Shown in pieces: positions 36,256-45,913 of a stretch of 50,014 nucleotides of DNA (positions within the stretch are counted from its first letter, which is position 1; every line of letters starts with the position of its first letter). The notes below the pieces were generated by a model. The model saw only the letters and a program-made list of their open reading frames with translations, made no database searches and was not told where the DNA came from. This stretch comes from Gammaproteobacteria bacterium (lineage in GTDB: Bacteria > Pseudomonadota > Gammaproteobacteria > Steroidobacterales > Steroidobacteraceae), in NCBI GenBank assembly GCA_027366635.1, contig DAHXNE010000110.1:1-50014 (forward strand), in the 5' to 3' direction. Position numbers and translations under genes: made by a program.

Positions 36256-38022
36256 ATGCCGCTTTCCTTGAAACAGCAACTCGAGCGACTACTCACGGCC
36301 GCACTCGCCGCCCTGGACGGCACCCTGGCGGCAACGGCCGAGGCGCGCGCGGCAACGGTGGAGCGCAGCCGCGACCCGCGCCACGGCGACTTCACGACCA
36401 ATATCGCATTGCGCCTGGCGAAAGCGGCGGGCACCAACCCGCGCGCACTGGCGCAGCGCATCGCTGCGGCGCTGCCACCCAATCCCCTGGTGCTGCGCAC
36501 CGAGATCGCCGGCGCCGGGTTCGTCAATTTCTTCCTCGCTCCGGCGGCATACGGGCACGAGCTCGCCGAGATCCACCGGCACGCCGAGCGCTACGGGCAC
36601 GCGACGCTGGGCCACGGTGAGCGCGTGCTCGTCGAATTCGTTTCGGCCAACCCGACAGGCCCGTTGCACGTCGGCCACGGGCGCCAGGCCGCATACGGGG
36701 CCACACTGGCCAACATCCTTGCAGCCGTAGGCTTCGACGTCACGCGCGAGTACTACATCAACGACGCCGGACGGCAAGTGGACATCCTCGCCGTCAGCGC
36801 CTGGATGCGCTACCTCGAGGCGTGCGGCGAGGTGCTGCCGTTCCCGGAAAACGGCTACCGCGGAGATTACGTTCAGGACATCGCAACGATCATCCGTTCG
36901 GCCGAGGGCGAGAGCCTGCGGCGCCCGGCGGCCACTGTGCTGGCCGGGCTGCCCGCCGACGCGCCGGCGGGCGATAAGGAGGTCTACATCGACGCGCTGA
37001 TCAGGCGTGCCCGCGAACTCATCGGCCACGAGGCGTTCCGGCGTGTGTTGGAATTGGCGCTCGAGGCAATGCTCGGGGACATACGCGACGATCTGGAGCA
37101 GTTCGGCGTGCGCTTCGATCGTTGGTACTCGGAGCATGCGCTGGAGCGTAGCGGCGCAATCGAGCGCGCCTTGGCGCGCCTGGAGCGCGACGGCCGGCTC
37201 TACCGCGCCGAGGGGGCGGTCTGGTTCCGAGCCACCGAATTCGGCGACGAGAAAGACCGTGTCGTGGTGCGCGAGAACGGCCAGAAGACCTATTTCGCGT
37301 CCGACATCGCCTATCACCTGGAGAAGCGGGAGCGCGGCTTCGCCGGCCTGATCGACGTGCTCGGCGCCGATCATCACGGCTACGTCGCGCGCGTGCGCGC
37401 GGGGCTGACCGCCATGGGAGAGCCGGGCGAGTGCCTGGAGGTCGTCCTGATCCAATTCGTCAGCTTGTTCCGCGGCGGCCAGAAGATTCCGATGGGCAAG
37501 CGGGAAGCCCAGTTCGTGACTCTGCGCCAACTGCGCGCCGAGGTCGGCAATGACGCCTGCCGCCTGTTCTATCTGATGCGCAGCCACGACCAGCCGCTCG
37601 ATTTCGATCTGGAGCTCGCCAAGTCGCGGACCAATGAGAACCCTGTGTATTACATCCAATACGCGCATGCGCGCGTGGCCAGCGTGCTGAAGCAGCTCGC
37701 CGCCCGGGGGCTCGCGTTCGAGCGCGCCGAGGGCCTGGCGCATGCGGCGCTGCTGGCGGGTACGCACGAGCAGGCGGCGCTCGCGTGCGTGACGCGCTTT
37801 CCAGAGGTGCTCGAACAGGCGGCGCTGAATCGCGCGCCGCACATGCTGGTGCACTATCTGCGTGATCTGGCCAACGCTCTGCACACCTATTACAACGCCG
37901 AGACATTCATCGTCGAGGACTCCAAAGTGCGCAATGCGCGGCTCGCCCTGGTGATCGGTGTGCAGCAGGTGCTGCGCAACGGGCTCGCCCTGCTCGGGGT
38001 AAGCGCTCCCGAGAGCATGTAA
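36256..38022 (+). CDS. argS: Arginyl-tRNA synthetase
   Basis: 588 aa. Class I synthetase. N-terminal additional domain (RDPRHGDFTTNIALRLAKAAG), HIGH motif in SANPTGPLHVGHGRQ, YYINDAGRQVD, the loop GGQKIPMGKREAQFVTLRQL in place of KMSKS as is normal for many ArgRS, SHDQPLDFDLELAKSRTNENPVYYIQYAHAR, and the DALR anticodon-binding domain at the end. The ATG at 36256 follows the promoter by a short leader. The SPOR gene follows after 4 bases. Confidence 0.96.
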   Translation: MPLSLKQQLERLLTAALAALDGTLAATAEARAATVERSRDPRHGDFTTNIALRLAKAAGTNPRALAQRIAAALPPNPLVLRTEIAGAGFVNFFLAPAAYGHELAEIHRHAERYGHATLGHGERVLVEFVSANPTGPLHVGHGRQAAYGATLANILAAVGFDVTREYYINDAGRQVDILAVSAWMRYLEACGEVLPFPENGYRGDYVQDIATIIRSAEGESLRRPAATVLAGLPADAPAGDKEVYIDALIRRARELIGHEAFRRVLELALEAMLGDIRDDLEQFGVRFDRWYSEHALERSGAIERALARLERDGRLYRAEGAVWFRATEFGDEKDRVVVRENGQKTYFASDIAYHLEKRERGFAGLIDVLGADHHGYVARVRAGLTAMGEPGECLEVVLIQFVSLFRGGQKIPMGKREAQFVTLRQLRAEVGNDACRLFYLMRSHDQPLDFDLELAKSRTNENPVYYIQYAHARVASVLKQLAARGLAFERAEGLAHAALLAGTHEQAALACVTRFPEVLEQAALNRAPHMLVHYLRDLANALHTYYNAETFIVEDSKVRNARLALVIGVQQVLRNGLALLGVSAPESM

Positions 38023-38026
38023 ACAC

Positions 38027-38794
38027 ATGTCCCAGCTGACCACTCGCGACTACAAGGGCACCGCCCCCCGTCCGCGCGGCTCCGGCGGCCTGGGTCAATT
38101 CCTGTGGGGGGCGCTGGCGGGCGCAGTGCTCGCCGGCCTCGGCGCAGCGCTCATCATGCATCATGCCGACAAAGCCGTGCGCGCGTGCACCGCAGTGGCC
38201 ACCAAACCGGCTGCGACTCCAGCCGCGGCGCTCGTGGCGCCGGCACCGGTGTCGACCAGCCCGATGCCCGGAACATCCCCCGGCGCCAACGCCCGTTCTA
38301 CGTCGACCTATCCTTCGTCGTCCATCTGGGGAGCAAGAGACCCGAGCCCGCACTCCCATCGGATCGCATCACCGACGCCAGCGGCACGCGCTACGGGCGC
38401 TCGGAGCGCCGGCGACGGATCCAATGACGTGGCGCCACGAACCGCGTCTCAGACCCAATATGACTTCTACCAGATGCTGCCTAACCTGAGGGTGACCGTG
38501 CCGGCGCCGAGCGCACCCGGGACCCGCAGCATCGGCCCCGGCGGCCGCCCGCAGTTCGCCGGCTACGTGCTGCAGGCCGGCGCCTACAGCAGCGAGGCGC
38601 ACGCTCGCAAGGTGGTCTCCTATCTGAACTTCCTGGGAACACTTGCGCATATCGATACGGTGCACCAGGGTGGAAAACCGCTGTACCTCGTGCGCATCGG
38701 TCCGGTCATCGAGCGCTGGGAACTCAATCGCTTTCGCCACCAGCTCAAGCTCATCGGCCTGCAGGCGGTGGTGATACCCGGCGCCACCCACTGA
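38027..38794 (+). CDS. SPOR domain protein (FtsN-like)
   Basis: 255 aa. Short cytoplasmic N-terminus (RDYKGTAPRPRG), one transmembrane helix (about 22-44), a long low-complexity Pro/Ala/Ser/Thr linker, the conserved YDFYQMLPNLRVTVP segment, and a C-terminal SPOR domain (about 175-252: GYVLQAGAYSSEAHARKVVSYLNFLG ... VRIGPVIERWELNRFRHQLKLIGLQAVVI) that binds denuded peptidoglycan at the septum. The gene after argS in gammaproteobacteria is commonly such an FtsN-like protein. Probably translated with argS. Confidence 0.88.
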   Translation: MSQLTTRDYKGTAPRPRGSGGLGQFLWGALAGAVLAGLGAALIMHHADKAVRACTAVATKPAATPAAALVAPAPVSTSPMPGTSPGANARSTSTYPSSSIWGARDPSPHSHRIASPTPAARATGARSAGDGSNDVAPRTASQTQYDFYQMLPNLRVTVPAPSAPGTRSIGPGGRPQFAGYVLQAGAYSSEAHARKVVSYLNFLGTLAHIDTVHQGGKPLYLVRIGPVIERWELNRFRHQLKLIGLQAVVIPGATH

Positions 38795-38806
38795 GTCGCG
38801 CAGCGC

Positions 38807-40168
38807 TCAATCCTCGGCGATCGAGCGAAAATCCAACCCCAGCGAGCGCAGCTTGCGATACAGGTGGGTACGTTCCATGCCGACGCGCTTGGCGAGTTGC
38901 CCGACCTTGCCGTTGCACAGCAACAGCTGCTGCTGCAGGTAGGCGCGCTCGAACTGTTCGCGCGCCTCACGCAGCGGCAACGCCAGCAGGTCCTGCTTGA
39001 CCAGCGGCTCCCCCGCGGGCGCCTGCAGGGCCAACTCCCGCTCGACTTCATCCAGGCCAATTTCCTCGCCACCGCCCTCGATCAACAGGCGGTGAACCAG
39101 ATTCTTCAGCTCCCGGACGTTGTCCGGCCAGGGATAGTTGCGCAGCCGGTTTTGTGCGGCGACGGAGAAATGGCGCAACGGCAACCCCTCGGAGTCGACC
39201 AGCCGGTCGACGTGGTGACGCAATAGCTCGGGGACGTCCTCCGCATAATCGCGCAGCGGCGGCACGCGCACGATCAGCGTGTTGAGGAGGCTGAGCAGGT
39301 CGCGCCGCACCCCCGCTCCGGCTCGATTCTCGATGCCCGGCTGCGCGCAGGACACCAGGCGCGCGCGCAACTCGCTCGGCTCGTTGGCGCCGACCGGCGT
39401 GAACCGCCCCGCCTGCAGCGCTCCGACCAGCAGGCGCTGCGCGCCCCCCGGCAGATCCTCGAGTTCCTGGATGAACAGCGTGCCGTCGGCGGCCTGCTCG
39501 AACAACCCGGGGCGGCGCGCGCCAGCTTCGATCGAGCCGAACAGCCGGCGCTCCGCGTCGGCGTCACGCAGACTGCTCGCCACCACAGTGACGAACGGCG
39601 CGCTGGCGCGCGGGCCGCGCCCATGCAGATATTGAGCGAACATCTCGCGCCCCGAGCCCGACTCTCCGACCAACAGCACCGGCGAGCTGTGGGTGGCGAT
39701 CTGCTGCAGTTCGGCGCGCAACTGCTGCATGAGCTTGCTCTTGCCGGCCAGGGTGATCATCGCCGGCGCGAACAGCTTTCCCGCCTGACGTTTGCGCCGA
39801 CCCGCATCCAGGGCCCGCTCCACGGTGCGCAACAGCTTGGCGAGCGACAGCGGCTTCTCGACGAAATCGAACGCGCCGAGTCGCGTCGCCTCCACCGCGG
39901 TCTCCACTGTGCCGTGGCCGGACATCATCACGACCGGGCAATCGTCAGACGCGGTGGTGGACCACTCGCGCAGCAGCGTGATGCCGTCGACGTCCGGCAT
40001 CCAGATGTCGAGCAGCACCAGATCAGGTGTCTGGCGGGCGCGTGACGCGCGTGCTTGGGCTGCGTTGGCCGCCACTTCGACCGCGTAGCCCTCCTCGGAG
40101 AGGATCTCCTTGAGCAGGCCACGGATATCCGCCTCGTCATCGACCACCAGTATGTGTGCCGAACTCAT
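38807..40168 (-). CDS. ntrX: NtrX-like response regulator with degenerate AAA+ domain
   Basis: 453 aa. Receiver domain (about 1-120) with phosphorylation site Asp54 in LLDIWMPDVDG. The central domain is AAA+-like but damaged: Walker A reads GESGSGREMF (about 168-177, Arg instead of Lys), the GAFTGA loop that contacts sigma-54 is missing (the equivalent stretch is RLFGSIEAGARRPGLFEQ), and Walker B reads LFIQELEDLP (Gln for Asp). The C-terminal Fis-like HTH (CNGKVGQLAKRVGMERTHLYRKLRSLGLD) is intact. NtrX proteins of alphaproteobacteria also lack GAFTGA. Likely a DNA-binding regulator not using sigma-54. Overlaps ntrY by 4 bases. Confidence 0.9.
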   Translation of the reverse strand: MSSAHILVVDDEADIRGLLKEILSEEGYAVEVAANAAQARASRARQTPDLVLLDIWMPDVDGITLLREWSTTASDDCPVVMMSGHGTVETAVEATRLGAFDFVEKPLSLAKLLRTVERALDAGRRKRQAGKLFAPAMITLAGKSKLMQQLRAELQQIATHSSPVLLVGESGSGREMFAQYLHGRGPRASAPFVTVVASSLRDADAERRLFGSIEAGARRPGLFEQAADGTLFIQELEDLPGGAQRLLVGALQAGRFTPVGANEPSELRARLVSCAQPGIENRAGAGVRRDLLSLLNTLIVRVPPLRDYAEDVPELLRHHVDRLVDSEGLPLRHFSVAAQNRLRNYPWPDNVRELKNLVHRLLIEGGGEEIGLDEVERELALQAPAGEPLVKQDLLALPLREAREQFERAYLQQQLLLCNGKVGQLAKRVGMERTHLYRKLRSLGLDFRSIAED

Positions 40169-42399
40169 GCTTGCTCGCTCCGCAATGTTTCTTGTCTCTT
40201 GCGCGCCCCCGACGGGCGACCAAACGCCACCGGCAACGCCACCCGGATGCGGGCGCCGCCTTCCGGCAGGTTATCGGCGTCGATCCGCCCGCCGTGCTCT
40301 TCCACGATCTTCTTCACAATCGCAAGCCCAAGGCCCGTACCCTTGGGTTTGCTGGTCACGTACGGATCGAAGATCCTGCCGAGCAATTCCGGATGGAACC
40401 CGGGGCCATTGTCACACACGCTCACCGCTGCGAACGCATTACCGCCACCCTCGAGCCGCGTGGCGATCTCGAGCCGCGCGGCGGGATGGCCCTCGAGCGC
40501 TTCGAGGGCGTTGGTGACCAGATTATTCAGAATCTGGCGCACTCGGCCACGATCGGCCTCGATCGCCGCAAGCCGCTCGTCCAGGTCGAGCACGATGGCT
40601 GCATGTCCGTCCTGCGAGCGATACAGGTCGGCGACCTCGGTCACCAGCTGATTGAGGCTGAAGCGACTGACGTGCATCTCCGGGGCGCGCGCGTATTCGC
40701 TGAATGCATTGACCATCTGTTGCATGCTCTCGACCTGCTGCACGATGGTATGGGTGGAGCGGTCCAGTATCTCCGCCTCCGCCGGCGCGAGCAGCGGCAG
40801 CAGCCGTCGGCGCAGACGTTCAGCCGACAGCTGGATCGGGGTCAGCGGATTCTTGATCTCGTGCGCCAGACGCCGCGCGACCTCGCCCCAGGCGGCATCA
40901 CGCTGCGCTTCGAGCAGTGCGGTGATGTCGTCGAAGACGATCACGTAGCCCATGTCGCCGCTCTCTCCCGGCAACGGTGTGCAGGCGCACATCAGCGTGA
41001 CCGCACGGCCCGATCTGCCGAACTCGATCTGCTCACGCCACTCGTCGCGGCCGCGCGCAAAGCGTACCGCGAGCGCCGCGACGAACTGCGCCAGCCGCTC
41101 GTTGCCGACGGAAAGATCGGTCAGCGCCCGACCGGCAGCGCTCGACAGATCGGTGCCCAGGATACCGCCGGCGGCCCGGTTGGCCATGCGTACCGCCAGG
41201 TTGCGGTCGATCGCCAGCACCCCGGTCGAGAGCCGCGCGAGAATGATCGCCAACCGTTCGCGCTCGCGCTCGACCGCCTGTTGACTGCGCGTAGCCTCAT
41301 CGTGAGCTCGGCGCAGCCGCTTGGTCATGTCGTTGAAGGAATGCACCAGGAAACCCATCTCGTCGCGCGACGGCAGGGCCAGCCGGGTCTCGAAGTCGCC
41401 CTTGCCTACCGCACGGGTCCCGGCGATCAGGTCCTGTACGGGACGAGTGAGCTGCTCGGCGAAGTAGATTGCGCCGTGGATGGCCGCCAGCATCGCCAGC
41501 AACAGCACGAGCGTGAGGGTCAGGGTGAAGCTGTAGCGCAACGGCTGGCGCAGCGCCGTCAGATTGCCGTAGCGTGAATAGGAGCGCTGGACCGAATCGG
41601 AGAGGGCCGAGAGGCGCGTGGGCACCGGGTACAACGCCATCAGATACCGCAACGCACCGCCGTTTGAAGCCTGCGCGAGCGGCACGCCGATGCGGATCAG
41701 GAATCGGCCGTTGGACTGAGGCTGGAGCCTGACATAAGTGTGTCGCGCAGTTACGGTGCGCACCAGATTGGTCGGCGGCGCGAGCGGCACGTCGGCGAGC
41801 GGATTGCGCAGACTCGCCGCGAGGATGCGCCCGCTGCCGTTGTACAGGATGATCTCGCGGGCCGAGTCGGCGCGGCGGGCCCGGTCGATCTGTGCCTGGA
41901 TCCGTAAGGTCGACCGTCCGCTCAACGCGCCGGCCAGCATCTCGGTACGGCGGGCTTCCGCCTGCACGCGCAAGTCCAGAGCGGAGCGCGACAGAACCAA
42001 CGCATCTTTCAGACCGGCGCGGACTTCGACGCGAAACCAGCTGTCGATGCCGCGGTCGAGGAACTGCAGCGAGGAAAAGTACACGATCAACAGCGGCGCC
42101 ACCACCAGCGCGCCGAAGATCAGCACGGTGCGGGCCGTCAGGCGCGAGCCCGGCACGTGGTTGCGGTAGTCACGGACCAGCTGCCAGACGCGGCGCACCA
42201 GCAGCACGATCAGCGCGAGCACGCCGATCACGTTGAGCAGGACGATCCAGGGTTGAAGCCGGCTGAACTCGGAGGAGTTCTGAGCGCTCTTCGCCAGGAG
42301 CATCAGGGCGGCGAGCCCAATGACGCTCCACAACGCGATGGCGGCGATCGCGCGTGCGCGCCGCCGCGGCACCGGTCCGCTCACATTGGCAGCGACCAT
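40165..42399 (-). CDS. ntrY: NtrY-like sensor histidine kinase
   Basis: 744 aa. Three transmembrane helices near the N-terminus (about 16-36, 50-70, 88-110), an external segment (about 110-285), a fourth helix (TLTLTLVLLLAMLAAIHGAIYF), HAMP (LTRPVQDLIAGTRAVGKGDFETRL), a PAS domain (LSTGVLAIDRNLAVRMANRAAGGIL), HisKA with His513 in RRLAHEIKNPLTPIQLS, and HATPase with N-box NNLVTNALEAL, G1 VCDNGPGF and G2 GTGLGLAIVKK. All catalytic motifs are intact. It pairs with the response regulator downstream. Signal unknown; NtrY is linked to nitrogen, redox or envelope sensing in other bacteria. Confidence 0.94.
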   Translation of the reverse strand: MVAANVSGPVPRRRARAIAAIALWSVIGLAALMLLAKSAQNSSEFSRLQPWIVLLNVIGVLALIVLLVRRVWQLVRDYRNHVPGSRLTARTVLIFGALVVAPLLIVYFSSLQFLDRGIDSWFRVEVRAGLKDALVLSRSALDLRVQAEARRTEMLAGALSGRSTLRIQAQIDRARRADSAREIILYNGSGRILAASLRNPLADVPLAPPTNLVRTVTARHTYVRLQPQSNGRFLIRIGVPLAQASNGGALRYLMALYPVPTRLSALSDSVQRSYSRYGNLTALRQPLRYSFTLTLTLVLLLAMLAAIHGAIYFAEQLTRPVQDLIAGTRAVGKGDFETRLALPSRDEMGFLVHSFNDMTKRLRRAHDEATRSQQAVERERERLAIILARLSTGVLAIDRNLAVRMANRAAGGILGTDLSSAAGRALTDLSVGNERLAQFVAALAVRFARGRDEWREQIEFGRSGRAVTLMCACTPLPGESGDMGYVIVFDDITALLEAQRDAAWGEVARRLAHEIKNPLTPIQLSAERLRRRLLPLLAPAEAEILDRSTHTIVQQVESMQQMVNAFSEYARAPEMHVSRFSLNQLVTEVADLYRSQDGHAAIVLDLDERLAAIEADRGRVRQILNNLVTNALEALEGHPAARLEIATRLEGGGNAFAAVSVCDNGPGFHPELLGRIFDPYVTSKPKGTGLGLAIVKKIVEEHGGRIDADNLPEGGARIRVALPVAFGRPSGARKRQETLRSEQA

Positions 42400-43010
42400 G
42401 TGTACCAGGCGCTTTCGCGCTGCCAGTCATCCGTCCAGAATAGTAATGCCCGCAAGGACGCGGGCAGCTTACCGCGCCGCACGCTGGCACGGACACTGAT
42501 GGTGTACCGCCCGCCATGTAGTTGGGACTCGACCAGGATCGGCCAATCGCTCACGCGCTCGAGATAATGAAGCGCGTCCTGGACGGTCTTGAAGCTGTCC
42601 TCAGCGCCGCTTTGGGCATTGCGCACCACATAGCGGCGGGTGACCAAGTGGTAGGCGAGCTCCCGGTGAAGCGTGACGTCGACGATCGTGGCGTCAAACC
42701 AGAAGCGGCGCACTTGGTCGATCCGAGCCTCGACGTCAAAGCTCAGTGTCACGCCGTTCTGCAATGCCTTGAGGATGGTCGGGTTGAGTGGATAGGCCAC
42801 CCGCGCATTGAGCTCGATGACGCCACGGTCGAAATTGACGTACGCCGAACGCACCGCGAGCACGCCGTCGAGGGCGCTCGCACAGGCGGGCCTGCCGAAG
42901 CCGATAAGCATCAGCAATGCGGCGGCCGCCAGAAGCCTGGACGCCAATCCCGCCACGGGCGCCCATCGCGAAACTGTTCGTGGCATCAATGCGACGCTCG
43001 AGCGCGTCAT
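42381..43010 (-). CDS. DUF4390 family exported protein
   Basis: 209 aa. Signal peptide (hydrophobic about 24-40, ACASALDG at the cleavage). A beta-rich DUF4390 domain follows: VNFDRGVIELNARVAYPLNPTILKALQNGVTLSFDVEARI, YHLVTRRYVVRN, LERVSDWPILVESQL. The family regularly sits between rsmB and the ntrYX-like pair; function unknown, possibly a periplasmic partner of the NtrY sensor. Its end overlaps the ntrY start by 19 bases. Met9 is a possible alternative start. Confidence 0.88.
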   Translation of the reverse strand: MTRSSVALMPRTVSRWAPVAGLASRLLAAAALLMLIGFGRPACASALDGVLAVRSAYVNFDRGVIELNARVAYPLNPTILKALQNGVTLSFDVEARIDQVRRFWFDATIVDVTLHRELAYHLVTRRYVVRNAQSGAEDSFKTVQDALHYLERVSDWPILVESQLHGGRYTISVRASVRRGKLPASLRALLFWTDDWQRESAWYTWSLPM

Positions 43011-43037
43011 TCTCCGCTCCTGCGGACTGTATCAGGT

Positions 43038-44375
43038 TCAGGCCGTTGTCTTTTCGACACAAGCATAATAAAAGCCATCGGTCAGCGCAGGCCCTCCTGG
43101 AAGCAGCTGCACGTCCCGGCTCGTCACCACCGCCCCGACTGGAAGGCCATCTGCCGAGGGTCGAGCGGCCCGAGCCTCGGGTGCCTGCGCGTAGAAACGC
43201 TCCAGAACCCCCGCGTTCTCCTCCGGCAGCACCGAGCAGGTGGAGTACACCAGCCGCCCTCCCGGCGCGAGCAGACCGAAAGCCGCCCGCAGAATCTCCA
43301 GCTGTCTCGCCGCGAACGACGCAACGTCCTCGGCGCGGCGCAGGAGCTTTATGTCCGGATGACGCCGGATGACCCCCGTGCCCGAGCACGGCACATCGAC
43401 CAGGATGCGCTCGAAGGGCCGTCCGTCCCAGTACGTGGCCGGCTCACGGACGTCCGCCGCCGCCAGATGCGCCTCGAGGCCCAACCGACCGAGGGTCGAT
43501 CCGACCCGCTGCAGGCGCGCAGGATCGATATCGAGGGCCCAAAGCTCGACGTCGGGGGTGCGCTCGAGAATATGCGCCGCTTTGCCACCGGGGGCCGCAC
43601 AGGCATCCAGCACCCGCATCCCGGCGGCGGCGTCGAGCAGCGGCGCGGCCAGCTGGGCGCCCGCATCCTGGACTGACACCCAGCCTTCGCGAAATCCGGG
43701 CAGCGCCGCGACGGGCACCGGTCGCTCGATCATGACGGCAGTGGCATCCGCCAGAGCGCCCAGATTGTCTAGAAGTCGGCCCGCGAGGCCGGCGGCAGCC
43801 AGATCGGCCAGGTACTGCTCGGGGGAGCGCAGACGCGGATTCAACCGCAGCGTGAGCGGCGGATGGACGTTGCCGGCTTCGAGCAAGCCCTCGACTTGAC
43901 GCGGCCATGCGGCGGTCAATGCGTCCACCAGCCAAGCCGGGTGAGCCGTCCGGCAGGCCGTATCGCGGTCGGTCTGCGCGAAGAGCGTCTCGCGTCCGGC
44001 CACGAACTTGCGCAGCACCGCGTTGACCAGGCCGCTCGCGTGCGCATGACGCAGGACACGCACCGCGTCGACGGCGGCATGCACGGTCTTCTGCGGTGGG
44101 GTGCGCGAGTATTCGATCTGGTGCGCCGCGGTGACCAGTAGCGCGTGCACGTCCCGATCGACCGTATCGGGCCTCGCCAGTAGAGAGTCGATGGCTGGAC
44201 GCAACCGCAGGTACCAGCGCACCGTCCCGAGAGCAATTGCCCGCACGGCGGAGCGTTGCGCGCTAGACTCGAACATTATCAAGGCCGCGTCCGCGGATTG
44301 TCCGCTGCGTACCGCTGCGACAGCGCGCGCGGCGTCGGCGAGCACGCCAGCCCCCTGACTCTGCGGATGATTCAA
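43038..44375 (-). CDS. rsmB: 16S rRNA (cytosine(967)-C5)-methyltransferase
   Basis: 445 aa. N-terminal NusB-like RNA-binding domain (about 1-135; HALLVTAAHQIEYSRTPPQKTVHAAVDAVR). The SAM-dependent methyltransferase domain has VQDAGAQLAAPLLDAAAGMRVLDACAAPGGKAAHI, the catalytic Cys in VPCSGTGVIRRHPD, and the release Cys in YSTCSVLPEEN. I favour TTG at 44375, which forms a TTGA overlap with the fmt stop and gives MNHPQSQGAGVLADAARAV; GTG at 44345 with AGGGGG upstream is the main alternative. The frame upstream of 44375 lies inside fmt and is not family-like. Confidence 0.92.
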   Translation of the reverse strand: MNHPQSQGAGVLADAARAVAAVRSGQSADAALIMFESSAQRSAVRAIALGTVRWYLRLRPAIDSLLARPDTVDRDVHALLVTAAHQIEYSRTPPQKTVHAAVDAVRVLRHAHASGLVNAVLRKFVAGRETLFAQTDRDTACRTAHPAWLVDALTAAWPRQVEGLLEAGNVHPPLTLRLNPRLRSPEQYLADLAAAGLAGRLLDNLGALADATAVMIERPVPVAALPGFREGWVSVQDAGAQLAAPLLDAAAGMRVLDACAAPGGKAAHILERTPDVELWALDIDPARLQRVGSTLGRLGLEAHLAAADVREPATYWDGRPFERILVDVPCSGTGVIRRHPDIKLLRRAEDVASFAARQLEILRAAFGLLAPGGRLVYSTCSVLPEENAGVLERFYAQAPEARAARPSADGLPVGAVVTSRDVQLLPGGPALTDGFYYACVEKTTA

Positions 44376-45364
44376 CGTGCGTCGCCCAACTGTGTGCCGA
44401 CCACCAGCGCGTGACGGCCAGTGGCGAACACGCCGGCGGACTGCCGCGAGCCGCCCGGCCGCTGCAGCGCGAGCAGATCCAGGCAACCCTCACCGCATCG
44501 AACCCTGATGTAGCCATCCCTGTGCCGACCGACCGCCTGTACCACGCATCCTGGCGCAGCGTCCGCGTCGTCACCGTCGGGCGCGATCCGGGCGGCGTGC
44601 ACCAGGAGGCGCTCTTCCCTACCAGCCTGCACATCGACACGCACCGTATCGGCCGTGGCCCGCGGCTGCAGAGCGCGGATGAGGCGCTCGATTTCAGTCG
44701 CAGGCCGCCGCCAGTCGATGCGTGCCTCGCTCTTGTCCAGCTTGCGAGCGTAGGTGACGCCGTCCGTCGGTTGGGGCATGGCCGTAAGCGTCCCGTCCGC
44801 CACGCCGTCAAGGGCTCGCAGCAGCAGGGGGCCGGACAGGTCGGCCAGTCGGTCGCGCAGGGTCGCGCCGGTATCGCTCGGCTCGATCGGCACACCCTGC
44901 TGCAGCAGAATCGGGCCCGTATCGAGCCCGGCCTCCATGCGCATCACGGTCAGGCCGGTCTCGCGGTCCCCGGCGAGCAGCGCCCGCTCGATGGGCGCCG
45001 CGCCGCGCCACCTTGGAAGGAGCGAGGCATGCACATTGAGGCAACCGAGCGGGGGCAGGTCGAGCACCGGCTGCGGAAGAATCAAGCCATAGGCGACCAC
45101 AACGAGCACGTCCGGCCGCCATTCGTCCAGCATGGACCAGTCAGCCGGCACCTTAAGGGCGGCCGGTTGACGGATCGGGACACTGGCCTGCGCGGCCAGC
45201 TTGACGGGCGAGGACGCCAGTTGCCGGCCACGTCCCCGGGGCCGATCAGGCTGGGTGAGAACCCCGACGACCTGATGGCGCGAATGCAGCAACTCCAGGA
45301 GAACGGGCAACGCGAACTGCGGCGTGCCCGCGAACGCCACGCGCAAGGCGGCTGATGAAGGCAC
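44372..45364 (-). CDS. fmt: Methionyl-tRNA formyltransferase
   Basis: 330 aa. Formylates initiator Met-tRNA using 10-formyl-THF. N-terminal catalytic domain: LRVAFAGTPQFALPVLLELL, VVVAYGLILPQPVLD, the folate/catalytic motif in LNVHASLLPRWRGAAPI, and MRMEAGLDTGPIL. The C-terminal tRNA-binding domain starts around residue 210 (WRRPATEIERLIRAL). Twelve bases downstream of def, overlapping rsmB by 4 bases. Confidence 0.95.
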   Translation of the reverse strand: MPSSAALRVAFAGTPQFALPVLLELLHSRHQVVGVLTQPDRPRGRGRQLASSPVKLAAQASVPIRQPAALKVPADWSMLDEWRPDVLVVVAYGLILPQPVLDLPPLGCLNVHASLLPRWRGAAPIERALLAGDRETGLTVMRMEAGLDTGPILLQQGVPIEPSDTGATLRDRLADLSGPLLLRALDGVADGTLTAMPQPTDGVTYARKLDKSEARIDWRRPATEIERLIRALQPRATADTVRVDVQAGREERLLVHAARIAPDGDDADAAPGCVVQAVGRHRDGYIRVRCGEGCLDLLALQRPGGSRQSAGVFATGRHALVVGTQLGDAR

Positions 45365-45376
45365 GGACCCGTCCGC

Positions 45377-45913
45377 CTACAGGGCCGATCGGGCCGCCGG
45401 CGCACGGTGTCGCGAGCGGAACTTGCGCTCCTTATCGAGCTTCTTGCGGATACGCTCACGCTTGAGATTGGAAAGGTGGTCCACGAACAGCTTACCCTCG
45501 AGGTGATCCATCTCATGCTGGACGCACACCGCCAACAGATCGGCGCACTCGCGCTCGAACACCGTGCCGTCGCGCTCCTGGGCGCGCACGTGGATTCGGG
45601 CGGCGCGCGTGACCGTATCGAAAATGCCCGGAACCGACAGACAGCCCTCCTCGGTACTCGTCTCGCCCTCGAGCGCGAGAAGCTGCGGATTGATCAGCAC
45701 CAACGGCTCGTTGTGCGCCTGCGAAACATCGATGACAATGACGCGTTGATGCACATCGACCTGGGTCGCCGCGAGGCCGATGCCCGGGGCGTCGTAAAGA
45801 GTCTCGAGCATGTCGTCGATCAGGCGCTCCACGCCGGCGTTGAAGCGGGTGACCGGCTGGGCACGGGTGCGCAGCCGCGGGTCGGGAAACTCAAGAATCG
45901 TTCGCAGCGTCAT
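45377..45913 (-). CDS. def: Peptide deformylase
   Basis: 178 aa. Removes the formyl group from nascent proteins; ferrous or zinc metalloenzyme. The three motifs are intact: GIGLAATQ (44-51), EGCLSVP with Cys91, and QHEMDHLEG with His133, Glu134 and His137. The C-terminal tail is basic ([13 protein letters not shown]). The ATG at 45913 begins the family sequence [15 protein letters not shown]. First gene of the leftward def-fmt-rsmB-DUF4390-ntrY-ntrX operon. Confidence 0.96.
   Translation of the reverse strand: MTLRTILEFPDPRLRTRAQPVTRFNAGVERLIDDMLETLYDAPGIGLAATQVDVHQRVIVIDVSQAHNEPLVLINPQLLALEGETSTEEGCLSVPGIFDTVTRAARIHVRAQERDGTVFERECADLLAVCVQHEMDHLEGKLFVDHLSNLKRERIRKKLDKERKFRSRHRAPAARSAL

Noticed and set aside
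36289-38043. 584-codon open frame antisense to argS
   Set aside because: It mirrors argS over its full length, reads as Arg/Ala/Gly/His-rich sequence without domains, and is explained by high GC content removing stops in the antisense frame.
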